Shown in pieces: positions 13,501-25,500 of a stretch of DNA of 64,000 nucleotides. Under the pieces are notes generated by a model, which worked only from the letters and a program-made list of their open reading frames with translations, was not told the origin of the DNA and did no database searches. The stretch lies in NCBI GenBank assembly GCA_036768485.1, contig JAVLUZ010000145.1:16268304-16332303 (forward strand), written 5' to 3'. This DNA is from Mermis nigrescens (lineage: Eukaryota > Nematoda > Enoplea > Mermithida > Mermithidae). A program made the translations under genes and the position numbers. Position 1 is the stretch's first letter. Each line of letters opens with the position of its first letter.

Positions 13501-16500
13501 GGTCCAAAAAGTACCCTCGGTCCGATCACAACTCATATCGGGATAAGGTGACAGACGCAATGCTGTCAAAAACGTCTTTTTTTCACCCCAAATTAGAAAC
13601 TTTACATCTCCGAAAATGACTCAGTATTGAGTATGAAGAAACGCGACCAACTACCATATGTTAGCCATTGACATTTACCCTATTTTTATATTAGTTCGCT
13701 CAATCTAATTCAAAACAGGAGTAATTGACAGACAAGACAGGGTCAAAAACGTGTTTTTTATCCGGAGTTGAAAGTTTATACTATTAACGCTATATTGAGT
13801 TTAAAGAAACGCTTACAAGCGAAAAGTGTATGCCTTGAGACGTATATACTTTATTTTTATAATACTTTGCACGTAGCGATTTATAACCGGAGCGGTTGAG
13901 AAATTAAAAGAAGGTAAAAGCGTGTTTTTCGTCCATCGATTGAATGTAAGGTTGAAACCGCCAGAACTACCGCCATATTGATCTTACACAAACGCGGTCA
14001 ACTTAATCGTGTAGCCCTTGATACCAAGTATAATTCCGTGAATAAGTCTTTTGGACACTCCTATACGAAAAATTTGGCAGAGATACACATGTCGAAAATT
14101 CGTACAAAATTTGCCTTTTCACCACACATGGGCGTGGGGGGTTTTTAGGGTATGCACTCCCCCCCCCGAGGAACCAAATCCCCTCACCCAGAAACCAAAA
14201 TATCCCTCAGAATTTTATTTTTGATTTTTTTGTTTTGTTTTCGCAATTTTTCGATGCCAATGGATAGTGATCGATGAGAAAGGTTTGAAAAATGGTGTTT
14301 TTTCGCCGCACCACAATTTTTAAGACCATTTTTTGCCCTTGAAAAATGTTGCACTCCCAGAATTTTCGTGCCGCCCACTTATGTTTTTCGACATCAGATT
14401 TTCACACTCTGAACACTCCTACTCGAGAACTAATGCGAAATTTGAAAAACATAAAGGTTGTATCTAGAGAATCTTGTTCTCTACAATTCTATACTATTAG
14501 AGGCATTCATACTGATTGTGTACAAGCTGGGCAAGAAAAGCGTCAGCCGTAACTTTACACGCTCTTTACAAAGTGAGCATAAAGTGTAAGGAAAAACAAA
14601 AAAAGATGTACAGCGAATTTTTTATCATCTATCTTTCAAAAAAACCGCGCTTGTGTCCCGTTATAGCTCTAGGGGGCAGACATATGGTGGGGGTACCCAA
14701 GTGTATGATAGGTATTCCTGTGATTTTCCAATAATACAATTATTTAATTTATATATTTTAATTCTTATTAGTCATTGTTATTGTTATTTTCTTTCAAAAT
14801 CTCATTCTATTTGTTAATTTTCAAATGTGGATCTACGTATAAACGATTTTTTCCCTGCTTTTTGACAATCTTTATCAAATATGTATTATAATCTTTATTT
14901 CAAATTTAGAAGGTTTCCTCGCATTTAATTCAACACACTTATATGCTAATGAATTGCATATATTCATAATTATAGCTTTATTTGCAAAAGGCAAGCTGTC
15001 ACCTTCCGTATACACGTCTTACAATTTCGATGCAAAATGATGCGGTGTTCAATATTTTTTACATTTTAAATTAATTTTTTATTTTGTTTGATTTTTTCAT
15101 GAGATTTTACAATTTTTTGAAGTTTATATACTATAGGCACGAGTTTTTTCCCTTATTCGTTTGCACTATTTTTTCAGCTTATATATGGTTTTCATTTTCG
15201 CCATCTCCGTTTTTCAAATTTTTCTTTTCACTACTGTTTTCATACAATTTTATAATAATAGGTTGTTCGGGTGTACCTACTCGTTAAACTTATTAATATT
15301 CTGCGCACGTTATTGCTGTGATAAGAGGACTAGCTTATGGTGTGAAAAATTGCAGGTGCACTAAAAAACTGCCAGAAGTTTTACTGGGGCTGAGTTGTCA
15401 AAGATCGATCCTTCCTCATTGACCTCTGACCCTTGATACAGTACGACTCATTCGCTTTTGAGAATTTCGTTACCTCTTCTAGGTGCCCGTTCCGACTAGG
15501 TTCCTATTTATTTTGTTAGGCCCTCAAGGGCACGGGACGCAATATAGGGAAATTGGGCGCGCTATTGCTACTCTGATGTCCGACGAAGTGCGTTCCCGTC
15601 GAGTTTATGTTCTATCTCTCTTATATAATCCAGTTTTCTTGAATGAATAAGTATTTAGCCTAGTCATTCTACTTGATTCTTTCTCGCAAAGTATTTTAAT
15701 TTTCTTTTTTTAATAAAAAAATGCGAACTACGCTGATCATTTTGACACGAAAAGCATACAAAGTAGCTATTTGTGCAAATATAACAACAGTAAAAAATGA
15801 GATAAGATAAATGCGATGGAATAAGATGTGTAGGCTTATTTATAAGCACTATTGTATGGCTGAAATCGTTTGTCGTTCTATTTTAAGGATTTTGAGGAGC
15901 ATGTTTATAAAACTGGACTCCATATTTTTCGGTCTTTTTTCAATGTAAAAATGAAGCTTCGAAAAATTATATGTTCAATAAAATATTCAAATACATATAT
16001 AAATGTATTAAAGTTATATTTAAATGAAATTATATTAAATTGTATATTTAAATTTCATTTTGTGCATTTAAGCATTAAACCAACACAAAATGCTAGGCCA
16101 AATGTTAACGATGGTGATGGCCATCAATTTTTAAGCAATTTTTAAGTTTTAACTTTGTCAATTTGATTTTTTAAAATTAATTTCATTCGAATTTTCTTAG
16201 AATTATAATCAATTAATTTTTCCGAGCAATGAAATGCACATTTCTTGTTCTTATTGTACGATAACTAATATGATCATTAAAATACTATCATAACTATTAT
16301 AATTTTAACTCTTTTACCCCAATTATTGAATATTTTTTTAATTAATTTTTTTGCCAATCATTAGGTGTTTCACGACGTTGCTTATAAAGCTCACAGCCGA
16401 AACGACTTGTTGGATGGGGTGGACGAGTTTTTGGATCAAGTTACTGTACTGCCCCCGGGCGAATGGGACCCAAACATCAGGATTGAACCGCCGTCTTCCA

Positions 16501-19500
16501 TACCTTCGCAGGTTCGCCTATTTTTTATCGTTATTCAGTCGCTTGCATGCATCTAACAGGGGATGTGGGGGATCCCCCTCCCCGAATTCTAACGTCCTCC
16601 CGACCCCCTCCCCCAACGAGGAAATCTTCGACCTCCCCGCCCCTTAATTTTGGAAAACATCGAATTTTTTGACCGTTTTTAGGCGTTTTTTTGCCGTTTT
16701 AGCCAAAAATTGGCGCCTATTTTTTATCGTTATTTAGTCGCTTGCATGCATGTAACAGGGGTGTGGGGATGCCCCACCCGAATCCTTATGTCCTCTCAAC
16801 CCCCCCCCCCCCCGAAACGAGGAAATTTTCGACCCCCGCCCCTCAATTTTGGAAAACATTGAATTTTTTGACCGTTTTTAGGCGTTTTTTGGCCGTTTTG
16901 GCCAAAAATTTGAGGTCATTCCACCCCCCCCAAATGGCCCACCCTCCCCCGAAATTTCGAACCGTCGCATGTATGGTCGAATGGATAAGTGTTTTGTGTA
17001 TTGTGCAAATTATGCCAACTTTTTCCTAATTTTGATGTATTTTTTCAATTTTTATCTCAATTTTTTCATTTTTTCGTTGTATTTCTAATTTTTCAAATCT
17101 ACAATTTTGCTTTCTTTCCATTTCCTTATTTTTTATTTATTCTATTTTATTTTGCTTCATTTTCTTTCCCCTTTTCACTTTTTTACCTTTTGTCTTTTTT
17201 CTACAATTTTTCTAATCTATAATTCTTAGTGTAAACTATAAAGATGTAATGAATTTTAGGTTGCGTAGTGTTTACATACGAATTATTTTCAATTTTAAAT
17301 TCGATTATTCAGTTGCTAAAAATTTGAAGCTTCAAGTTTTTTGAATTTTACTCAGGTCCATTTTCCACTGAAAATTTTTTCACTCATTTTCCGCCGCGAC
17401 TCTTCAAGATTAGATTTTTTTATCATTCATCGATTCGAAATATTTTCTACATTTTTTTTTGACTTTTTCAGGAGAAACGAAAAGCGTTGCCCAAATCGGA
17501 CAAAGACGAAGATCAGGAGGAGGAAGAAGCCGGTGGACACGGATTGGATCCGGCTCTTAGGCGAACCGGACGGTTATTTCACTTTTTGTCCGTAAATTTA
17601 GTGTTTTTACGTTTTTTCCACATTTTTTTAATTTTTGCGCTTTTTGCGTTTTTTTAAACATTTTTTCCAATTTTTGTGCTTTTTTGATACGTTTTCCTAA
17701 TTTTTTCCGGTGTGCGTCATACTTTTTAAAATATTTCGCTCTTTTCATCAATAATTTTTTAATGCGTCAATTTAATCCTAGTTTAGCGGGAAAAGGGCTG
17801 ATCCATAATAGCTTCCACCTTTTTTCTTCGTTGCGTTTGTATTTAAAATAATGCGCGTCGTGTTAATTAGTAAGTCGGTAAATAATAAAAAATAAAAACA
17901 GGAAGGAATTAATAATTTAACAAATAATAATAATTTAATAATTTAACAAATAATAATTAATAATTTAATAATTTAACAAATAATAATTAATAATTTAACA
18001 AATAATAATAATTTAATAATTTAATAATTTAACAAATAACAATGATAATTTAATAATTTAACAAATAACAAATAATAATTAATAATTTAACAATTAATAA
18101 TAATTTAATAATTTAATAATTCAACACATAACAATTGATAATTTAATAATTTAACAAATAACAAATAATAATTAATAATTTAACAAATAATAATAATTGA
18201 ATAATTTAACAAATAACAATTGATAATTTAATAATTTAACAAATAACAAATTATAATTAATAATTTAACAAATAATAATAATTTAATAATTTAATAATTT
18301 AACAAATAATAATTAATAATTTAATAATTTAACAAATAACAAATAATAATTAATAATTTAACAAATAATAATAATTTAATAATTTAATAAATCAACAAAT
18401 AACAATTGATAATTTAATAATTTAACAAATAACAAATAATAATTAATAATTTAACAAATAATAATAATTTAATAATTTAATAATTTAACAAATAACAATT
18501 GATAATAACAAATAATAATTAATAATTTAACAAATAATAATAATTTAATAATTTAATAATTCAACAAATAACAATTGATAATTTAATAATTTAACAAATA
18601 ACAAATTATAATTAATAATTTAACAAATAATAATAATTTAATGATCTAATAATTTAACAAATAATAATAATTTAATAATTTAATAATTCAACAAATAACA
18701 ATTGATAATTTAATAATTTAACAAATAACAAATAATAATTAATAATTTAACAAATAATAATAATTTAATAATTTAATAATTTAACAAATAACAATTGATA
18801 ATAACAAATAATAATTAATAATTTAACAAATAATAATAATTTAATAATTTAATAATTCAACAAATAACAATTGATAATTTAATAATTTAACAAATAACAA
18901 ATTATAATTAATAATTTAACAAATAATAATAATTTAATGATTTAATAATTTAACAAATAATAATTAATAATTTAATAATTGAACAAATAACAAATAATAA
19001 TTAATAATTTAACACATAATAATATATTAATTTTTTTCTACTAAATTTTGTTGAAAACGAAAAACGTATAAAAATTTAAACTAAATACGGGGGCGGATAA
19101 AATAAATATTTTAATAAACATGCGCATACAAATAATTTATCGATATATGTTTTTGCGTACATGAGACGTATTTTTTGTTGATATATTTTTACAATTGTCC
19201 GTTGGCCTCTTTTCTTTTTTTCAAATGTCTTTTTTTTTGTATTTTAGATCCATGACTCATTTTTCTTCCATAATACCCTGTTTTCTTTTTCCAGCATTTT
19301 GTTTCTATTTTATTTTTTCATTTTTCTATTTCGCTACCGTTTTTTGTCCCAAAATATCCTATTTTTCTTCAGGTGATTCTTAATTAATTAACGTACTATT
19401 TAATTAATTAATTTGGCTCCGAATGTTTTGATTTCCAAATTTCATTCTTGTCTTTCACGAACCATGTACTATATATGCTTTACTCGGTGGGTGTTTATTT

Positions 19501-22500
19501 TTTGTGATTTGTGTTTGTTTTTTGTGGTTGTTTTTTGTTTGTTTTCTATGGTTTTTTCCTATATATGCTCTACTCATTTTTTGTTTATTTTTTGTGATTC
19601 GTGTTTGTTTTTTGTGGTTGTTTTTTGTTTGTTTTTTTGGGTTTTTTCCTATATATGCTCTACTCATTTTTTGTTTATTTTTGTGATTTGTGTTTGTTTT
19701 TTGTGGTTGTTTTTTGTTTGTTTTCTTGGTTTTTTCCTATATATGCTCTACTCATTTTTTGTTTGTTTTTTGTAATTTGTGTTTGTTTTTTGTGGTTGTT
19801 TTTTGTTTGTTTTTATCGGTTTTTTTTTCTATATATACTCTACTCATTTTTTGTTTATTTTTTTTTGATTTGTGTTTGTTTTTTGTGGTTGTTTTTTGTT
19901 TGTTCTTATGGTTTGTTTTTTTTGCTTTGTCTCAGCTCTTTAACTACGTATATTCAGCCTTTGCCGCTTTCGCTAACGCTATTGCACAATGATTTTATGT
20001 TTAATTTGTTATCAATTTTTTCGTCTTCTTGAATTCATTATTCTTGTTATGCAGATTCTAACCCCCAGGATTAGCTGGAGTGCCAAATTTTTTAACAATA
20101 TCCGCTTGCCTTATTATCTCTCGACTCAGCGTTCCTTTTTTAACGATTTCGGCATGCTCTTTTGTTTTTTACTCTTATTTTTTAATTTTTTCTCTCCTTG
20201 TTTTCAACCGCGTTTTCTCCCGGTTTAACTCGTTTTTTCCCCATATTTATGTATTCTATTTTTAGAGTTTTACGAACGTTTGAAATATATTTTATCAAGC
20301 TAAAAGTTTTTAATTCGCTTAAATCGGATAAACGTAAATAGGTTATTTGTTATTACAGTGGTCGCCATGAAAGATGACGCGCCATCACCCTCAGGATTAT
20401 AATGGATGGTGCGTCGCGAGCGGCGCGTTACGTCCATCATGCGCCATCATCTCTTTTTCTATTCAGCGCCATTAATCTCCATCATCCCGTTAATCTGGCG
20501 ATGCGGACGGCGCAATTTAGCTATTAATAGCACCAACAAGAAGGAAACGCGCCAGCATTCACGTGCGCGCTTCCTTGTTGGCGCTATTAATAGCTAAATT
20601 GCGCCGTCCGCATCGCCAGATTAACGGGATGATGGAGGTTAATGGCGCTGAATAGAAAAAGAGATGATGGCGCATGATGGACGTAACGCGGCGCTCGCAA
20701 CGCACCATCCATTATAATTCTGAGGGTGATGGCGCGTCATCATTCATGGCGACCACTGTATTTATTATTATTATTATTATTTATTTATTTGTTTATTATT
20801 ATTTTTTTCTCATATTTTATTTATTATTTATTATCATTTATTTATTTTTTATTATTATTATTTATTTATTATTTATTATTTTTTATTTATTAATTATTAC
20901 TCAATAATAATAATAATTATTATTATTATTTTTAAAATTATTTTAAATCGCATAGGTTATTTGGTGGTCTAATCGCCGACGTTAAGCGAAAAATACCGTT
21001 TTACATTAGCGATTATACGGACGCACTCAATCTACAGTGTTTAGCCGCTTTTATGTTCATGTATTTCGCAATGTTAGCTCCGATTGTCACTTTTGGCGGT
21101 TTGCTCGAAGAGGCGACCGACAAAAGAATGGTGAATAAATTTTTTTGTATCGACTAAATAAATTTAAATTTAAAGATATAAATAAATTTTATAGAATTTT
21201 ATGCAATTTTTTTTACATTTTATCTATAAAATTTTTTTAAATTTTATACAACTTTATTTTTTAATTTTGTGCAGTTTTATTTTTTAATTTTATCTCTAGC
21301 AAACGACGAATATTCGCTTTAATATGTAAATATGTATTTAACTGATCTCAATTTTATGAAAGGGGTCAAAAATCAAAATACGCATATGTATACCCTCGAA
21401 TGTGAAAAAACTGAAAATTAATAAGTCAAAAAAAGCGACGAGAATTAATCGAATTTGAATCCTGCGCATATGGGTAGAGAATAGATCGCTATCCGTCTGT
21501 TATGTTTTTTGCCTCGTGGCGTAAGCGGATCATGCATTAGCTTGGCAAACTGCCAAAATTTTATTAACACGCAAATTCGTATTATGATTTCGAATGGGAT
21601 TTGGTTTTAGGCTTCATTCCCGCCTGCCCCGTAAAAAGATTTTTTATCCTTGCAACAATTTTGTCACATGGAGAATAAATCTGAGGTAAAATGTTTGTTT
21701 CAAGCGCTTTTAGCAATATTTTAGTACAAAATAACCAAGGTTTCCGACGATTTAGCGCCAAATAGGCTATTTTAAGTGGATTTTGTTCAATGTCATCGAA
21801 ATTTTTTTCTTTTTTACGTTTTAATCGTCCGGAAAGAAAGCATAGTCAGATTCGAGTCATAATATGCCTGCCTATACATTGTTTTTGAACCTGACATGGC
21901 CACTTTAGCATAATACAGGGTGTCCCACCTAACTATCCCCAGTAAGTTTCAGTCGTAATTTCCTTAATAATGGTCCAAACTTAAAGAAAATTCACCAGTT
22001 CACAACACATCCAATAACATTGTAAAACTCAAAGTTTCATTGAAATTGCTAAGTCACAAGGTTTACAACACAACTTTTTGTGATTGGTACTTCCAAATCA
22101 GTTCATTTGTTACTTTGAATTTTTTAAATACGTAACTTTTTTGAATTTTGTTATATCTAATTTTTTTTTACTATTCTACGTAAATGTCGTGCCTCTATTG
22201 ATCATAAGTTACCACAGGCACGACAATTATCCAGAAAAGTAGAGAAAATTAGATTTAACAAAATTCGAAAAGGTTGCGTATTTAAAAAATTCAAAGTAAG
22301 AAATAAATTGATCAGAAAGTACCAATCACAAAAAGCGTTGTTGTAAATATTGTAATTAACCAATTATGATGAAAATCGGAGGTTTACAATGCTATCAGAC
22401 GTGTTGTAAACTGGAAAATTTTCTTCAAGTTTGGACCATTATTGAGGAAGTTGTGACTGAAAAACACTGGGGATAGTTAGGTCGGACACTCTGTATTTTG

Positions 22501-25500
22501 GGCTTAATCCTTAAAATTATAAACCCAAGCGTGTATGCCTGAATATAAAACTGTTTTGCTTAAACAACCATGTTGCGATTGAGAAAGTTACCTTGAAAAA
22601 TTAAGATAATGGGAATTACAACACGGTTAAAGTATATACATATACAAAAACGCTATACTTGTAGGAAAAATCTTGGATAACTTTCACTTTTTCTTCTAGC
22701 TTTTTTTCTTGTTTATTTATGTATTAATTTCTGTTTTTCAATTTATTTTGAATTTAGGCTGCTATAGAAAATTTGCTCAGCGGTGCTATTTGCGGCACAT
22801 TGTATTCATTGTTCTCCGGTCAACCTCTGACCATGATCGGTTCAACTGGGCCGGTCCTCGTATTCGAAAAAATCATTTTTACAATGACGCTGTAAGTACT
22901 TACGGTCAGGCACGTATCTCTGGGAGGGGGATTGGGGGTATCGGACCCCCTCCTCCAAAAAATTCAGAAAAATCGGAAAAATATGACTTTTAGAACAATA
23001 TTCTGTGCTATTTTTGGCCTTTTTCGGCTTGACCCCCCTAAAATTAGTGTTGGTCCCCTCCCCCAAATACGGTCCATACCCATTCGTGTCAGAGGGATCC
23101 CTCTCACCTGTACAAGTTGGGATTATACGTGTTACATGGATGGGGGACTCGCTCAAAGTCGGTCGTCCCCTCCATCCCAGCAAAGTAAGAAATTTTAGGC
23201 CCTCTCCCGATTTTGTAGGAGAATGCTTTATGACCATTTTTAGATGCTTTTGTCAATTTTTGGACAAGCATTGGATTCATTAACTCTCCCCCACTAGTGG
23301 ACGGATATCAGGGATCGACCGTATTCCCGGTCCCGGCCGGTCTTTCAGGCGTCCGGTCCGACCCAATTTTTAGAGGCCGGGCCCGGGCCTGAATTATTAT
23401 TCTACATATGTATAGCTATTTCCGAGAATACTTGTACGCGCTTTGTTGCCGATTGAGATTAATTCATGTAAAAAACTTTAAAAAAACAAAATTGAAGGGT
23501 AGCCTGGCGGCAATTGACCGATTATTTGTAGATTAAATTATATTGTTGTTTATCAGAGTTAAGCACGTTTGAAAAATTTTTATTTATAAACAATAAGCTA
23601 TGTACAAATGAACGGAGTTCAAATACAAAATGCGTAATTTCTAATTAATTTCTCAATTTCCAATATATTACCTAATATATCTTAATTTCTAATGATCTTA
23701 GTTTGCTCCTCATGTTCTTTGCTGTATATATAACGAAAGCAGCGAATATTCTGCACAAAAAGAACATTTGAATGGCGCGTACTGAAGCATTATGTAGAGC
23801 GTTGAGGGAATCGAAGACAAAAATGAGTGAGGCAAGAAATTAGAAGTAATTTTCATGTATTAAAGAATTACTTTGATTTTTACCTGTAACGTGGCAACCT
23901 GCCAACCACGTTACGACTCAGTGAGCAAAATTTTACCCGCACCGGTTTCCCGGATCTTCCGCTCTAACACGCGTGTGTAGTACTTACCGACTACTCGGGC
24001 TCTTGCTCACTTCTGCGCAATATATATTCATTAAGAATATGTTTCACAACAACATCAACCCCACGGGTTTAACACCAAAGTACGCAATTTCCACTGATCC
24101 ATAGCTTCCCCGCTACATTACCCATTCGATCTCATTTATACTGTGAATCAGTTTGAATGGTTTAGTAAATTTTTGGAGCTTCTTTTAACTTTTTTCTTGT
24201 GGCATGAACTCTCGTCGTGCGCAATGTCTTCATCAGTTTATACATTTTAATGCGAATGAATAAACGATCGACACTCCACAGGAGCACGAAACAACTTTTT
24301 CAGTTTTCGGGACAACGTCTAATCTAGTAAATTGACAGGAATAGAATATGTTATAACGAAATATCAACCATGCTCCTGCAGTGAGTAAAAATTAAGATTA
24401 CAGAAATTTTCAGCCAAGTTGCTGTGGAGTGTGGAATATAGTTTTCTGAGAACCTTGAAAATAAGATCAATGCATAACTGCTTATCTACATATATATGTT
24501 CCAAAACGTCACTGTAATGTGGCAAAAACGCGCGATTCAGCACCGCCCAATGCAGAAAGCTTCTTACGACATTCATGCAAAATAGATTATTTCCACTATG
24601 TCGCTACCTAAATACTTGTACATCTGCCCAGTTCCGTAACCAGGATTTTTTTCGGGGGAAGCCGAAGATTTTTGACTTTACTAGCTCGGAAGTACGCTGA
24701 AAACCTTTTTTGGTAGTGTTTTAGATGCGCTTCGCGGATTTTTCATCCTTCCTTCCCTTTGGGGGACTCTAGGGCAGAACGAAATTTTTATTCATTCAGG
24801 GGAGGGGCGCCCCTCCCCTCCTAAACCCGGGTCACATCTGGGCTAACATCGCTGGAATATTGAGCAGTGATTGACCCGGCCGATTTCATTTTTTCTTCAG
24901 ATCCCCTTAAGTCAAAGGCTATTAAAGCTGGAAGTATAATAAGTACGCTGACTTTCACACAAGGAACTAGTTTTAAAACTTTTAAAGCATTTTCGGCTAG
25001 AAGTGGCTGATAGATGAGGTTGAAAAAGGCTTTAGGGAATTCTTCTGCACAAATATCAGTGATTTGCGAATTTTAAATTCATATGCCCGAGGGCGATTAA
25101 CTCTCAATCGGTCTATTTGTTTACAATAAATAAAATTATAATATATTTATCGATAAAGTAATTGAATAACTTCAATTAAACTAGCATGCGGTCAAATCCT
25201 GTATAACCTTAATTTAAACAAAAATGCCAGGAAATCAGTTCGTCGAAAATTTTGACTGATTAGGCAGGTGATGTATCGTGAATCAAGTTAATAGTTTTAC
25301 TCTTTATTCTCATTCCGTTCGTCTTTCGTTATAAAGAGCCAGGCACGTAGCTGGCCGTCCTATTGTGGGGGGACCAACACCGATTTTTGGGGGAATAAGC
25401 CCAAAAAAGCCAAAAATAGCTTAAAATAACGTTTAAAAAGTCCAATTTTTCTGAATTTTCTGAATTTTAGGGGGTCCAAACCCCCCCATCCCCCAGAGAT

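Larger units (their letters stand above)
10635..13531. mobile_element. hAT-like element with long inverted arms (outer transposon of a nest)
   Basis: The ends are CAGTGATCGGACCGAGG and, inverted, CCTCGGTCCGATCACAA. Both termini carry clusters of CTCGGC words. Arms of several hundred bases are mutually inverted (10980-11215 versus 13110-13330). Flanking octamers GTCGTAAC and CTCATATC agree at 5 of 8. Both arms carry remnants of a hAT transposase C-terminus. The interior is filled by an MC element with its own nested Harbinger. Confidence 0.7.
10240..14030. repeat. Degenerate tandem array (about 175-bp unit) split by a hAT insertion
   Basis: Units on the left (10240-10634) and right (13532-14030) share ordered landmarks: a GTTTACACCT or CTTTACATCT segment, an ACTCARTATT-like segment, and an ATTTTTATAA-ATTATTATCG-like segment. 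On the right, unit starts recur at about 13549, 13727 and 13896. The identity is visibly decayed. The hAT element at 10635 sits between the two halves. Confidence 0.6.
7023..15482 (+). other. SLC4 intron 2 (8.5 kb)
   Basis: A repeat-filled intron: MF with nested SINE (7287), a Tc1-like foldback (8178), ME (9099), a tandem array split by nested transposons (10240-14030) and MD (14123). The intervening stretches 9483-10240 and 14384-15482 show nothing I can assign, apart from an imperfect inverted repeat at 9790-9840 versus 10125-10170. Confidence 0.85.
17573..20955 (+). other. SLC4 intron 5
   Basis: Contains an AT satellite (17881), a T-rich minisatellite (19490), a Tc1-like foldback (20356) and an ATT/TATT tract (20759). 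The stretches 19030-19490 and 19930-20355 hold nothing I recognise. Confidence 0.85.

Noticed and set aside
15268..15290. GVPTR peptide resembling the SLC4 VPTR motif
   Set aside because: Followed immediately by stops; the genuine segment lies at 15483-15587.
19413..20032. Overlapping hydrophobic frames of 100-140 codons
   Set aside because: Products of the T/G minisatellite in every frame.
23886..23914. TGTAACGTGG as an LTR start
   Set aside because: No partner end, polypurine tract or retroelement protein nearby; only a short inverted repeat.
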